Notes under the pieces: model-generated
Seen by the model: only the letters and a program-made list of their open reading frames with translations
Told to the model about the DNA's origin: nothing
The model's database searches: none
Assembly: GCA_035934405.1 (NCBI GenBank)
Contig: DASYXW010000053.1
Location: 20,013 to 84,012, forward strand
Origin: DASYXW01 sp035934405
Lineage (GTDB): Bacteria; Acidobacteriota; Terriglobia; UBA7540
Length of the DNA stretch: 64,000 nucleotides
Reading direction: 5' to 3'
Shown: in pieces, positions 29,595 to 39,138 of the stretch
Position numbering within the stretch: position 1 is the stretch's first letter
How the letters are laid out: each line of letters begins with the position of its first letter
Program-made: the position numbers and the translations under genes

Positions 29595-31649
29595 ATGCAG
29601 TGGGCGAAGAAACTCGTCTGGGCAGCGGTGGCGATTCTCGGCGCGCTGGCGCTCGGGATGATCGCCGCGGCGCGCGGTGAACCGCTGAATGCCGTGTGGC
29701 TGGTGGCGGCGGCGGCATGCATTTACGCGCTCGGCTACCGGTTCTACAGCCGCTGGATCGCCTATCGTGTTCTCGAGCTGAATGACCGGCGCGCGACGCC
29801 CGCTGAACGTCTCGACGACGGCCGTGACTTTGTTCCCACGAACAAGTGGGTGGTGTTCGGGCACCACTTCGCCGCCATCGCCGGACCCGGGCCGCTGGTG
29901 GGCCCGATCCTGGCCGCGCAATTCGGCTATCTGCCGGGGACGCTCTGGATCGTCCTCGGCGGCGTGCTGGGCGGTTGCGTGCAGGACTTCGTGACGCTGT
30001 TCTGCTCCATGCGCCGCAACGGGAAGTCGCTCGGGCAGATGGCGAAGGACGAAATCAGCCCGCTTGGCGGCTGGACGGCGCTCTTCGCGGTGCTCGCCAT
30101 CATGATCATCCTCATCGCCGTGGTGGGCCTGGTGGTGGTGAACGCGCTGAAGTCGAGCCCGTGGGGACTGTTCACCATCGCGGCCACGATTCCGATTGCC
30201 CTGCTGCTGGGAATCTATCTTCGTTACCTGCGTCCCAGCCGGGTGATGGAGGCGTCGCTCGCAGGGTTCGCGCTGGTCATGGCAGCCGTCATCGGCGGCA
30301 AGTACGTGGCGGAGTCGGCGTGGCTCGCCCGCTACTTCACTTACGGCGGCGTGGCGCTCGCCTGGATGATTATTCTGTACGGCTTTGCGGCGTCCGTGCT
30401 GCCCGTGTGGTTGTTGCTCGCGCCCCGCGATTACTTGAGCACCTTCATAAAACTCGGAACGATACTGGCTCTCGCGCTCGGCATCCTGGCAGCGCATCCC
30501 CCGATGCTGCTGCCGCCGCTGACACGGTTCACCGACGGCACGGGTCCGATCTTTGCCGGCAAGGTGTTCCCCTTCTGCTTCATCACTATTGCCTGCGGCG
30601 CGGTCTCGGGATTTCATGCGCTGATCGCCTCCGGCACGACGCCAAAGCTCATCAGCAAGGAGAGCCAGGCCCGCATGATTGGCTACGGCGGCATGATGAT
30701 GGAATCCTTCGTCGGCGTGATGGCGATGGTGGCGGCCACCGTCCTGCAGCCCGGCGTGTACTTCGCCATGAACAGCCCGGCGGGGATCGTGGGCGCGATG
30801 CCGGCGCAGGCGGCGGCCACGATCTCCGGCTGGGGCTTTCCCGTCACCGCGCGTGACATGTCGGAACTCGCCTCCCGCGTGGGCGAGATTACGCTGTTCA
30901 ACCGCACGGGCGGCGCGCCGTCGCTCGCCGTCGGCATGGCCCACATTTTCGGCGGCACGCTCGGCATGCGCGGGCTCGAAGCCATCTGGTATCACTTCGC
31001 CATCATGTTCGAGGCGCTGTTCATCCTCACTGTGCTCGACGCCGGCACGCGCGTCGGGCGCTTCATGCTGCAGGACCTGCTGGGGCATTTCTCGAGGCCG
31101 CTGGGCAGGACCGGCTGGTATCCGGGCGTGGTCGCAACCAGCGCCGTCGTTTGCGCCGCTTGGGGATACTTTCTGCTGCAAGGGGTGGCCGACCCGCTCG
31201 GCGGCATCAACAGCCTGTGGCCGCTTTTTGGAATCGCCAATCAGCTTCTCGCGGCGATCGCGTTGTGCGTGGCGACCACGATCCTCATCAAGATGGGCAA
31301 GCAACGCTACGCCTGGGTGACGCTGGCGCCGCTCGGATGGCTGGTGGCCGTCACCATGACGGCAAGCTGGCAGAAAATCGCGAGCGCCGACCCGCGGCTC
31401 GGCTTCCTGGCCCACGCCCGCCTGCTCAGCGGCCAACTGGCGGCCGGGGCGGTGCCGGCGTCCGGCGTCGCGGCCACGCAAAGGCTGGTTTTCAACGACC
31501 GGCTGGACACAGCGGTTACGGCCGTCTTCGCCGCGTTCGTCGTGGTGATCTTGGTGGAGTCGGCGCGTCATTGGTGGCTGTACTCTTTCGGTCGAAGCCA
31601 GCCAGTGTTGAATGAGGCACCGATGGAGCTTTCGCGACTTCCGGGTTAG
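29595..31649 (+). CDS. cstA: carbon starvation protein CstA-type (pyruvate/peptide) transporter
   Basis: 684 residues with about 16 membrane helices. The signature DGRDFVPTNKWVVFGHHFAA followed by IAGPGPLVGPILAAQFGYLP is diagnostic, as are GFHALIASGTTPK and GTLGMRGLEAIWYHF. Family members take up pyruvate or peptides during carbon limitation. A 58-residue YbdD-like partner gene follows 42 bases downstream, the usual arrangement. Confidence 0.95.
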   Translation: MQWAKKLVWAAVAILGALALGMIAAARGEPLNAVWLVAAAACIYALGYRFYSRWIAYRVLELNDRRATPAERLDDGRDFVPTNKWVVFGHHFAAIAGPGPLVGPILAAQFGYLPGTLWIVLGGVLGGCVQDFVTLFCSMRRNGKSLGQMAKDEISPLGGWTALFAVLAIMIILIAVVGLVVVNALKSSPWGLFTIAATIPIALLLGIYLRYLRPSRVMEASLAGFALVMAAVIGGKYVAESAWLARYFTYGGVALAWMIILYGFAASVLPVWLLLAPRDYLSTFIKLGTILALALGILAAHPPMLLPPLTRFTDGTGPIFAGKVFPFCFITIACGAVSGFHALIASGTTPKLISKESQARMIGYGGMMMESFVGVMAMVAATVLQPGVYFAMNSPAGIVGAMPAQAAATISGWGFPVTARDMSELASRVGEITLFNRTGGAPSLAVGMAHIFGGTLGMRGLEAIWYHFAIMFEALFILTVLDAGTRVGRFMLQDLLGHFSRPLGRTGWYPGVVATSAVVCAAWGYFLLQGVADPLGGINSLWPLFGIANQLLAAIALCVATTILIKMGKQRYAWVTLAPLGWLVAVTMTASWQKIASADPRLGFLAHARLLSGQLAAGAVPASGVAATQRLVFNDRLDTAVTAVFAAFVVVILVESARHWWLYSFGRSQPVLNEAPMELSRLPG

Positions 31650-31691
31650 GAAGGGCGTCCGTAGAGCCAGCGGACGGAGAGGAATAAACCC

Positions 31692-31868
31692 ATGCTTCCG
31701 AAACTCGTTCGCGCTGTATGGAGGTATCTCCGCGAAGTCTCAGGCGAAAACGACTATGCCCGCTATTGCCGCGGCATCCGACAGCAAGGCACCCGCCCGA
31801 TGACGCCGCAGCAGTTTTATGTGTCCGAACTGCAGCGGAAGTATTCGCGCATCAGCCGGTGCTGCTGA
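31692..31868 (+). CDS. YbdD/YjiX family small protein, partner of CstA
   Basis: A 58-residue protein starting MLPKLVRAVWRYLREVSGEN. The following DYARYCRGIRQQ and GTRPMTPQQFYVSELQRKY match the YbdD/YjiX pattern (W-x-x-L/V-x-x-x-x-G and the C-terminal F/Y segment). These small cytoplasmic proteins are needed for CstA/BtsT-type pyruvate transport. Start at ATG 31692 has a purine-rich GGAGAGGAATAA upstream. It ends in two cysteines (RCC), unlike most family members. Confidence 0.85.
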   Translation: MLPKLVRAVWRYLREVSGENDYARYCRGIRQQGTRPMTPQQFYVSELQRKYSRISRCC

Positions 31869-31962
31869 TTCTGTCGACTGGCCGCTCCCTTGCTTCGGCG
31901 TGGTAGGGGGTCGCCGCGGGGGACCTTGCACGGCCCGCCGCGGGAGCCGCGGAAACCTTCGA

Positions 31963-31982
31963 GGGTACGGCGAGCCGTACCC
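31963..31982. repeat. REP-like palindrome
   Basis: GGGTACGG-CGAG-CCGTACCC forms a perfect 8-bp stem, followed by CCTACAA. It lies in the 200-base gap between the YbdD-like gene and the DsbA-like gene and has the same 'GGG...CCCCTAC' outline as the dyads at 5738-5807. Confidence 0.7.
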
Positions 31983-32073
31983 CTACAACGGGGACGCGGC
32001 GCCCAAATTGATTTTCCATCGTGAAGTCCGTAAGATGAAGATGGATAGGCGAAACTGAAAGGAGTTTTTGAAC

Positions 32074-33273
32074 TTGAACCAATTGACGCGGAAGCGATTG
32101 GGAGTGCTGGTTGCAGGGATCACGGTGGTGGCAGGAAGCGTTGTCCTGCTGGCGAAAGTGAAGACGGGGGCGTCGAAGCCCGTGACGAAGGCGAAGCCCG
32201 CGGCCAAGGCGACATCGAAGCCGGGCGGCGCGACGGAGGTGACGCCGGACAAGGTTGCGCAGATCGTTCGCGAGCGGTTCGGGGTTCCCGAAAACATCAA
32301 GCTCACAGTGGACCCGCTGCAGGAATCCGCCTCGCCGGAGTTTCTCGAAACCAGCGTGACCAGCGACGACGGCAAGGACAAGAAGACCAGCCCGGTCTGC
32401 GTGTCCAAAGACGCCCACTATCTTGTTCTCGGCAACGTATTCAAGCTCAGCGCTCCGGGGTCGAACGAGGAGATCATCAAGGACGCCCGCCAGATGTTCA
32501 AAATGCCTGACGCCATTGGTATCACGGCCGGCCGGCCTGAACCCTCAGATCTGCCGGGCTTCGACAAGGTGAAGCTCACGGCCTCCAACGGCGGTTCGCA
32601 GGATTTTTTCCTCACCCGTGATCGCCGCACGCTCATCCTGGGCCAGCTTCTCAACCTGCGCTTCGACCCGCGCATCATCACCACGGCCAACCAGCCGAGC
32701 GTCGGCCCGGCCCACGCCCCGGTCACGATTGTGGAGTTCGCCGACATGGAATGCCCGTCGTGCGCCCGCATGCAGCAGTTTATCGAGAACGACTTGATTC
32801 CCAATCCCAAGTACCGCGGCAAGGTGCGGATCATCTTCAAGGATTTTCCGCTGGGACCGTCGCACCCGTGGGGGACCACCGGCGCCGTCGCCAGCGAGTG
32901 CGGATACGAGATCGACCCGGCCAAGTTCCTCACCTATCGCAGCACCATCTTCCTACACCAGAACGATGTGGACGCCGTGCAGACGGACACCAGCAAGGTG
33001 CGCGACTTGCTTCTCGGCTACGGCCAGCAGGTGGGTTTGGATCGCACGAAACTTGCCGCCTGCATGGATTCGCAAGCCAGCCTGCCGCGCGTGGAAGCGG
33101 GCCGGAAAGAGGGCGATCGGCTCACGGTCCAAAGCACGCCGACCTTTTTCATCAACGGCCGCATCATGGTAGGCATCGTGCCCCCCGAGGACTTCTATAA
33201 AGCGGTGGACGAGGCGCTCAAAGCCGCTGAACCGGCAAAGCCGGCCCGACCCAGCAGGCGCACCAAGTCGTGA
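32074..33273 (+). CDS. exported DsbA-like thiol oxidoreductase
   Basis: 399 residues from TTG 32074 (GGAG nine bases upstream; a TTG at 32068 is too close). One N-terminal hydrophobic segment (GVLVAGITVVAGSVVLLA) and a Lys/Ala-rich linker precede a 120-residue unclassified domain (VTPDKVAQIVRERFGVP onward). The C-terminal thioredoxin-fold domain begins GPAHAPVTIVEFADMECPSC, with active-site C227-P-S-C230, and has the cis-Pro loop TPTFFINGR. It should catalyse disulfide exchange in the periplasm, as in the DsbA/DsbG-like 'thioredoxin_4' proteins. No DsbB-like partner is adjacent. Confidence 0.88.
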   Translation: MNQLTRKRLGVLVAGITVVAGSVVLLAKVKTGASKPVTKAKPAAKATSKPGGATEVTPDKVAQIVRERFGVPENIKLTVDPLQESASPEFLETSVTSDDGKDKKTSPVCVSKDAHYLVLGNVFKLSAPGSNEEIIKDARQMFKMPDAIGITAGRPEPSDLPGFDKVKLTASNGGSQDFFLTRDRRTLILGQLLNLRFDPRIITTANQPSVGPAHAPVTIVEFADMECPSCARMQQFIENDLIPNPKYRGKVRIIFKDFPLGPSHPWGTTGAVASECGYEIDPAKFLTYRSTIFLHQNDVDAVQTDTSKVRDLLLGYGQQVGLDRTKLAACMDSQASLPRVEAGRKEGDRLTVQSTPTFFINGRIMVGIVPPEDFYKAVDEALKAAEPAKPARPSRRTKS

Positions 33274-33289
33274 CACAAGCTTTTTCCGA

Positions 33290-33310
33290 CCCAACAGCAA
33301 AGCTGTCGGG
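33290..33310. terminator. hairpin between convergent genes
   Basis: CCCAACAGC and GCTGTCGGG pair around AAA with one mismatch, exactly between two convergent stops (33273 and 33314). A TTTTT run lies on the 5' side only, so it is not a classical terminator for the plus strand. It may still mark the transcript end or be another intergenic dyad. Confidence 0.35.
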
Positions 33311-33313
33311 CCT

Positions 33314-34750
33314 TCAGTGCGAGACGTTCAGAAGGACATCAAGGCTTAGGCCTGGTTTATTGGTGAAGCCGTAGTCGGCGACCGCCACGTCCGCCCTGCC
33401 GTCACCGTTAAAGTCTCCTACCACCGCGGAACTGGGATTGTCCGAGACCTTGAAGTTGGAGGGGGCTTGAAACGTGCCGTCGCCTTTGCCGAGCAGGACC
33501 TGGACGTCCTTGCCGAAGAGATTGGCCACAACGAGGTCGAGGATGCCATCTCCGTTGAGGTCTCCGAGCGTCATCCCGCGTGCGCCAATGGTGATGGTGT
33601 AATTCACCGCCGCCTGAAAAGTGCCGTCACCGTTCCCCAACAACACGCTTACCGTGCCGCTGTCGCCGTTCAGGGCCGCCAGGTCCGGCTTGCTGTCGCC
33701 GTTGAAGTCACCGATAACCACCGTTCGAGCTCCGGCGCCGATCGGGTAGTTAACGGGGGCCTGAAAGCTGCCGTCACCGTTGCCGAAGAGAACGCTTAAC
33801 GCGCTGCTGCCTTCGTCGGCGGTTACCAGGTCAAGCTTGCCGTCACCGTTCAGGTCCTCGACGGCCACAGATTTGGGGCCCGAACCGGTCGCATAATTTC
33901 TCGCCGTTCGGAAAGTTCCGTCACCATTGCCCAGCAGGATGCTGACGTTATTGCTGAGGACGTCCGAAACGGCCAGGTCCAATTCACCGTCCTGGTCCAA
34001 GTCGGCCACCGCGATCGACCGCGGGGCGATTCCCACCCTGTAACTGGCGGGCTTTTCGAATGTTCCGTCTCCCTTGCCCAGCAGAATGGACACGGTGCCG
34101 CTGGCGTCGTTCCCCACCGCCAAGTCTGGTATGCCATCGTCGTTGAAGTCGCCCACCGCTATCGACCGGGGGTTCTGGCCGACCTTATATTCGACCGGCT
34201 TCTGGAAGGTGCCGTCACCATTCCCCAGGAAAACGTTGATGACGCTGCTCTGGTCGTGGGCGACCACCAGGTCAAGCTTACCGTCGCCGTTCAGGTCAGC
34301 CGTCACGATCCAGATGGGAGACTTGCCGCCCGCCAGGAACGTGGAGTCGCTCATCGAGAGAGTTTGAACCGGGTTGGTGACGGGAAAGAAGACGACGTTT
34401 GAGGCCGGTTGGGGAGAGTTGGTCACGGTGATCGAAGCGGTGCCCGGAAGCGCAATATCCGATGTGGGAATCGCAGCAGTCAGTTGTGAACTGTTGATAA
34501 AGCTCGTAATCCGGGCGCTGCCGTTCCAGTCGACCACCGACCCGGAAACGAAGCCCGTGCCGTTCACGGTGAGCGTGAAACCCGGCCCGCCAGGCGCCGC
34601 AGCGCCAGGGACGAGAGGAAGGTTGATCAACGGCACGGGATTCGCCGTGCCCGCGGCTGGCGAGCGGGACGGCGCGAGAAGCGCAAGGAGCGCCAAAGCC
34701 AACACGATTCCGAAAGCTATCCAAACCTTGCCACGAGTCATGGGTTCCAT
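33314..34750 (-). CDS. exported FG-GAP/VCBS repeat protein with IPT-like domain
   Basis: 478 residues from ATG 34750 (GGGGAG just upstream). A signal segment (IAFGIVLALALLALLAP) is followed by an Ig-like IPT/TIG-type domain (FTLTVNGTGFVSGSVVDWNG). Then about six beta-propeller repeats each carry a calcium-loop core (ADLNGDGKLDLVVA) and VFLGNGDGTFQ. Repeats of this type form integrin-alpha-like propellers that bind ligands or surfaces outside the cell. It is a shorter relative of the pair at 47398 and 50178, lacking their C-terminal Ig-like domains. Confidence 0.9.
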   Translation of the reverse strand: MEPMTRGKVWIAFGIVLALALLALLAPSRSPAAGTANPVPLINLPLVPGAAAPGGPGFTLTVNGTGFVSGSVVDWNGSARITSFINSSQLTAAIPTSDIALPGTASITVTNSPQPASNVVFFPVTNPVQTLSMSDSTFLAGGKSPIWIVTADLNGDGKLDLVVAHDQSSVINVFLGNGDGTFQKPVEYKVGQNPRSIAVGDFNDDGIPDLAVGNDASGTVSILLGKGDGTFEKPASYRVGIAPRSIAVADLDQDGELDLAVSDVLSNNVSILLGNGDGTFRTARNYATGSGPKSVAVEDLNGDGKLDLVTADEGSSALSVLFGNGDGSFQAPVNYPIGAGARTVVIGDFNGDSKPDLAALNGDSGTVSVLLGNGDGTFQAAVNYTITIGARGMTLGDLNGDGILDLVVANLFGKDVQVLLGKGDGTFQAPSNFKVSDNPSSAVVGDFNGDGRADVAVADYGFTNKPGLSLDVLLNVSH

Positions 34751-34944
34751 CGTCTCCCCGGAAGTTGAGTCCACGGCCGGCCAGTGTATTCACGCCAAAA
34801 CAGTCCTGAAGTTTAACCAGCGGCGCGGCGCTGGCACAAGTACCTAAAGAGTACACCCGATCCGCGCCGGCTTACCGCACAGCCGACCCAGGCTGGCGCG
34901 TCGGCCCAGGGGGAGATCCAGTGAAACCGCCTCCGGCTTGGTGA

Positions 34945-35757
34945 TCATGGATGGGACATCCGCTTCAAATGCCCCCGGGCTTCCTCATACTGCGGAAACT
35001 TCCTCTCCGCCCGGCGAAACTCCGCTGAATGCACCACGCGGCGATGACCGTTGCGCTCGACCGGGTGTTCGATGTGGAGCATCTCATGAAACATCAGGTA
35101 CTCCACCAGGCAGCGCGGAACCGAGGGCTGGTCAAACCAGCGGCTGATGGTGATGGTGTGATGGGCGGAATCATAGTGACCCAGAATGTTCCGCGATGCC
35201 TTCTTGCTCCAGCCCACCTGCGCGACGGATAGGCGAGCCTCGAAATGCCTCTGGTTCAATTGCTCGAAGATTTCCTTCAGGTTGAAATGCCGTCCGCGCG
35301 CCGGCAACAGCTTCTTGAACCCCCGGGCGCGGCGGGCTTCTTCGCTGCGGCGGCGGAGGCCGGGATTCATCACGAAAGCTTTGTAGCAATCCCGTGCTTC
35401 GCGCGACGGCCGGAGCCCGAACAAGCGCGAGAGCAGAATCTCAGCCAGGGCTTCGATCACCACGAGCGGCGCTCCTTCCAGCACGTCGGAGAGGCTGACG
35501 GCGGCGTGGTGGTCATCAGGCAGGCGAATCTTGCTGCGCAGGCCGGCGTAAGGGACGAAATCCACCCGGAAGGCTGGTTCGGGCGCCCGCAGACGCAGGC
35601 GGCGGAAAGCGCGGGTGAACAGGGCCGCGAGTTCTTGCGGGTCCAGGACTCGGGACTCGGGGTTCGGAGTTCGGGGTCCGAGTTTCGCGATTCCGAGCGC
35701 CGGAGTCGCGCCTTCCGGGTCAAAGAGGCTCAACTGGAGCGTGTTCGATTTTGTCAT
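34945..35757 (-). CDS. SprT-like zinc metalloprotease domain protein
   Basis: About 270 residues from ATG 35757; earlier in-frame starts (35790, TTG 35814) are possible. The zinc site is HEMLH (about residues 224-228) in VEYLMFHEMLHIEH, with a further His in GHRRVVHSAEF. This fits the SprT/Spartan-like fold, whose members cleave DNA-protein crosslinks or are of unknown target. The region upstream (FNLKEIFEQLNQRHF, GHYDSAHHTITISRWFD) matches the SprT core. Residues 20-35 (LGPRTPNPESRVLDP) are encoded by a self-similar tract of GGGACTCGGGGTTCGG type. Confidence 0.82.
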   Translation of the reverse strand: MTKSNTLQLSLFDPEGATPALGIAKLGPRTPNPESRVLDPQELAALFTRAFRRLRLRAPEPAFRVDFVPYAGLRSKIRLPDDHHAAVSLSDVLEGAPLVVIEALAEILLSRLFGLRPSREARDCYKAFVMNPGLRRRSEEARRARGFKKLLPARGRHFNLKEIFEQLNQRHFEARLSVAQVGWSKKASRNILGHYDSAHHTITISRWFDQPSVPRCLVEYLMFHEMLHIEHPVERNGHRRVVHSAEFRRAERKFPQYEEARGHLKRMSHP

Positions 35758-35845
35758 GAATGAACGAGGTGTCGAATAGCTGAAACCCATCGCCGGGCGC
35801 TGAGAGTCTTCCAATTTCGATTTTCGAATTTCAAGTTTCGACTTT

Positions 35846-36511
35846 TCAATCCTGCTGGTCCGGGTCCGCCGGCACGCCCTGCTTCTTCTCCAGCTTGTCC
35901 TCTTTCTTGCGCAGCTTCTTTTCTTCCTTCTGCTGTTTCCTGGCGTCCTTGGCGGATTCCTTGGCGTTCTCCGTCTGCGCTTTTTCCTCGCGCTTCTCAG
36001 CAGCGAACTTCTTTTCCTGGCCGGCGAGCGCCTGCGTGGCGCCGTCCAGCGTGTCGCTCAAATCCGCGATAGCGTCCTGGAGCGTCTCCCGGTAATCGTG
36101 GGCGTAGGCGTCGGGCGTTTGCTGGATGCTGCGCAGCTCCGCCAGTTGCTGAGGCCCTTTTTCGAGCAGGGTTCGCAGTCCTTTCCGCATGTCGCCGTCG
36201 CGCCCATACTGATCGTCAATCCAGTCCTTAAGTTCGTCGTCGAGGTCAACGTACTGATCGAGGATCTTATCGAGATAACCTCCGTTGTCGTACTGGGGGT
36301 CATGGCGCTGGCTGCGAAAATCCTGAAACTGAGTCAGGCGCGACTGGGCGAGCGAAAGGTAAACCTCAATTCGCTGCGAGGGGTCCTGCGCGTCGCGAAG
36401 CTTGTCCTCCTCTTCCTCGGACAAGGCGGCGGGCTTCTGCCCCGCAGCCCGGCCCGGGAAAAACGCCAGGGAAAGCATCGCAAGCGCGAGGAGAGAAAGC
36501 GTACGTTTCAT
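35846..36511 (-). CDS. hypothetical exported helical protein
   Basis: 221 residues. A clear signal peptide (MKRTLSLLALAMLSLAFFPG) precedes a helical body (RIEVYLSLAQSRLTQFQDF, DKILDQYVDLDDELKDWIDD) and a highly charged Lys/Glu-rich tail from about residue 165 (coiled coil likely). No family is recognised. Periplasmic location is inferred from the signal. It lies between the SprT-like gene and a dyad element. Confidence 0.75.
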   Translation of the reverse strand: MKRTLSLLALAMLSLAFFPGRAAGQKPAALSEEEEDKLRDAQDPSQRIEVYLSLAQSRLTQFQDFRSQRHDPQYDNGGYLDKILDQYVDLDDELKDWIDDQYGRDGDMRKGLRTLLEKGPQQLAELRSIQQTPDAYAHDYRETLQDAIADLSDTLDGATQALAGQEKKFAAEKREEKAQTENAKESAKDARKQQKEEKKLRKKEDKLEKKQGVPADPDQQD

Positions 36512-36613
36512 GGCCGAATCATCGTTGAATCATGTCGAACCGGGCGGAACACGCCCGGCGGGCGCGCCGCATAGCTATATTAACGCTGGCGGGCGGCAAA
36601 CCCAAGCGGGCGG

Positions 36614-36681
36614 TGTAGCGGCGGTCTCCGACCGCCGGCCTTTCTTTCAAATGATCTCGGCGCTCAGAGAGCGCCGCTACA
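36614..36681. repeat. composite two-hairpin REP-like element
   Basis: Starts TGTAG and ends CTACAG. It contains two dyads: CGGCGGTC-TCC-GACCGCCG (36619-36637) and GGCGCTC-AGA-GAGCGCC (36659-36675). The same layout recurs at 62386-62438 and, rearranged, at 60486-60540. It separates the exported helical protein gene from the CadC-like regulator gene. Confidence 0.75.
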
Positions 36682-36697
36682 GCGAAGTGGATTAACC

Positions 36698-38608
36698 TTA
36701 AGATTCCGGAAGGCCGATGCGTTGGACGAGCGACTGGAAACGATGCTCGGAGTGGAGGCTATCGAAAGCGGGCTCGACTTTGAGAAAGACCACGGAGAAG
36801 TCCCTGGTTTCGTGGGCGGTTTCGAGCGAACGTAGGGCTTGATCGTGCTCACCCAGGCGGGCGTGGACGCGGGCGGCGTGCGAGGGCGTAACGTGGGACA
36901 CCTGGGCGAGCGCCTCCAGGAGGCGAAGCCGCTCGCGCCAGTAACCTTGAGCGCCCGAAGTGCGGTAGGCGTCGCGGAGGGAAGCGCCGCCGCCGCCGGG
37001 AATCTCCGTGAGGCCGAAGCATTTTTCCGCTGTCGCCGCCGCCAGCTCGTACATTTCCTGCTGCTCGTAAGCCCATATCAGAAAGGCGCGCGCCAGAAGA
37101 AAATTAGGTTCGAGTTCGAGCATGCGGCCATAGTGCCGGATGGCGAGATCGTATTGGCGGGCGTAATAGAGGGCGCGGCCCTGATTGGTGTTGATCACCA
37201 GCGATAGCGGCGCGAACTCGCGGGCCAGGTTCATTTCGCGCAGGGCCTCGTTGTGCCGGCCCTGTGGGCAAAGATAGTGGAGGCCGTAGAAGTAGTGAGC
37301 GTTGGCGTCGCGGGGATTGAGCTGGATGGCGCGGCGAAACTCTTTGCCCGCTGCCGGCCAGTTCCAGTCGTTGAGGAGCGTAGCGATCCCCAGCGCCATA
37401 TGAGCCTCCGCCAGCCCGTCGTTCATCTCCAGGGCCTTGAGAGCGGCGTCCCGAGCCCGGACGAGGGATTGCGGCGGCGGCAGCAGGTTGCAACTGCCCA
37501 GTATGGTGTAGCAGGAGGCCAGGCCGGCGTACGCCTGGGCGAATCCGGAGTCCTTTTCGATGGCCTCGGTAAAGCACTCGACGCTCTTCTGCAAGCTTTC
37601 CGGCGTCCGCTTGTTTTCGTAGTACCGACCGCGGAGGTACGCCCGGTAAGCCGAGGTATTGCCGGTCGAGCGCTGTGTCAAACGCTGGCGCTCCTTCTCG
37701 GTGAGCTTCAGACGCAGCTTCCCGGTAATGGCGCTCGCGATTTCATCTTGCACTTCGAGGATGTCATCCAGCTTGCGATCGTAGTGTTCACCCCAAATGT
37801 GCGTGTTGTCTCGCGTATCCACCAGCTCCATGCTCAGCGCCAAAAGGTCGCCCCTCACAGTGACGCGGCCCGCCAGGATTACGCGGACGCCAAGGTCGCG
37901 GCCCACCGCCTGAAGATTGACTGCGCCCGTCCGGTAAGGAGCGACCGCCGACAGCGACATGACCTTGAGGCCGGGCAACTCGGAGAGCTTGGAGATGAGC
38001 GCCTCGGCCATGCCATCGCTCAGGTAGTCCTTGTCGGGATCACCGCTGGTGTTGGTAAAGGGCAGAACGGCGAGATGCAGGACGTCCGTGCCGGGGCGGC
38101 GCCCGGCGCCCGCCGCAGGAGGAAGTTCGGCGCCTTCCCCCGGAACGCCACGCCAGCTTGGCCAGTCCACGGGCTTTTCCTGGGGCCGCGATGAGTCTGG
38201 CGCGCCGGCGGGCAGCGGAGTGTCCGGCGAACCTGAGAGTGTCAATCCTTCCACTTTGGCGATAAACCGGTAGCCGCGCCGGGGCAGGGTCTCCACAAAA
38301 CGCGGGTTGTCGGCGGAATCGCCCAGCGCCTGGCGGATCTTCCGGATGCAGGTGTTCAGGCCGTCTTCGAAATCCACAAAGGTATCGGCTGACCAGAGTC
38401 TCTTTCGCAATTCTTCGCGGGTGACGATCTCACCGGGACGCTCGAGCAGCGTCAGGAGCACCTGAAAGGGCTGGGCTTGCAGGTTGGCGTTCGAGCCGTG
38501 CTTGCGCAGCTCACCGGCGCGAAGGTCCACTTCGAATGCGCCGAAGCGCAGGACGCGGGAAAGCGACTGAGCCGCAGTCATGAGAACACTGCCTTCTGCC
38601 GCCGCCAT
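36698..38608 (-). CDS. CadC-like winged-helix regulator with TolB-like and TPR domains
   Basis: 636 residues (or 627 from an internal ATG at 38581). Residues 15-115 are an OmpR/CadC winged helix: FGAFEVDLRAGELRKHG, QPFQVLLTLLERPGEIVTRE and RRGYRFIAKV. A Pro-rich linker leads to a TolB-N/adenylate-cyclase-associated type domain (LAVLPFTNTSGDPDKDYLSDG, VILAGRVTVRGDLL, NTHIWGEHYDRKLDDI). TPR repeats fill the C-terminal half (AEAHMALGIATLLNDWNWPA). No membrane helix is obvious. This architecture is very common in Acidobacteriota. It probably controls transcription of nearby or dispersed genes; its signal is unknown. Confidence 0.9.
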   Translation of the reverse strand: MAAAEGSVLMTAAQSLSRVLRFGAFEVDLRAGELRKHGSNANLQAQPFQVLLTLLERPGEIVTREELRKRLWSADTFVDFEDGLNTCIRKIRQALGDSADNPRFVETLPRRGYRFIAKVEGLTLSGSPDTPLPAGAPDSSRPQEKPVDWPSWRGVPGEGAELPPAAGAGRRPGTDVLHLAVLPFTNTSGDPDKDYLSDGMAEALISKLSELPGLKVMSLSAVAPYRTGAVNLQAVGRDLGVRVILAGRVTVRGDLLALSMELVDTRDNTHIWGEHYDRKLDDILEVQDEIASAITGKLRLKLTEKERQRLTQRSTGNTSAYRAYLRGRYYENKRTPESLQKSVECFTEAIEKDSGFAQAYAGLASCYTILGSCNLLPPPQSLVRARDAALKALEMNDGLAEAHMALGIATLLNDWNWPAAGKEFRRAIQLNPRDANAHYFYGLHYLCPQGRHNEALREMNLAREFAPLSLVINTNQGRALYYARQYDLAIRHYGRMLELEPNFLLARAFLIWAYEQQEMYELAAATAEKCFGLTEIPGGGGASLRDAYRTSGAQGYWRERLRLLEALAQVSHVTPSHAARVHARLGEHDQALRSLETAHETRDFSVVFLKVEPAFDSLHSEHRFQSLVQRIGLPES

Positions 38609-38940
38609 GATTCTAGCTCTCTACCAAACCGAAAATCAAGAATTTATCCTGGCTGCTCAACGCGGCGAATCACGTCAGACGTAGCTCTTCGCGCCAAGCG
38701 GGCGGGCTCACGCCCACCCGCCCGGCGACCGCTCCAAGGTCCGGAACTCAGAGGTATTCCGGATCCCGGCGCGGCTTTCGGCCCCACGCTCGCGACGATG
38801 GCGGAGGGCCGCCCGCAAGTCAATGGACTGCATCTGGATTGTGTCTGAACTTTTGTCCGGTTGTTGTCCGGAAGTAAATCAGCCGCCGTCCATTGACTCG
38901 GCCGCGGCAGGGCGTGAAAGTCGCTGCGGGGGAAACGTTT
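38609..38940. other. gene-free upstream region
   Basis: No supported gene, tRNA or clear promoter. It must carry the promoter of the minus-strand regulator gene. Nothing further seen. Confidence 0.5.
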
Positions 38941-39111
38941 ATGCAGATCGTAATTGGCATCCTGATCTACTTCACAGTCGAGCTCGGCCTGGGAATCGTG
39001 ACCGGCAAGCTGCTCCGCTACCGGCGTTGCGAGAAACCAACCACCCCGGTCGCGATCCTCCTGGACCACCGCTCGGTTGTGGCCGCCCATCTGGCAGCCG
39101 CCGAGCGCTAG
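38941..39111 (+). CDS. possible small membrane protein
   Basis: A 56-residue frame with GGGGGA upstream of ATG 38941. The first 20 residues are hydrophobic (MQIVIGILIYFTVELGLG) followed by basic KLLRYRR, a plausible single membrane helix with inside-positive end. There is no recognised family, and a chance frame cannot be excluded. Confidence 0.35.
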   Translation: MQIVIGILIYFTVELGLGIVTGKLLRYRRCEKPTTPVAILLDHRSVVAAHLAAAER

Positions 39112-39138
39112 CGGCACCGCGTTTCCGCGGCCCGACGT

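Noticed and set aside
28737..31571. A 944-residue open frame on the minus strand opposite htpX and cstA
   Set aside because: It is His/Arg/Gly-rich antisense of two well-supported membrane protein genes; GC-rich codons leave the opposite frame open.
38941..39111. Small membrane ORF as a toxin of a type I system
   Set aside because: A single hydrophobic helix is not enough; no antisense promoter or paired gene was seen, so it is listed only as a possible gene.
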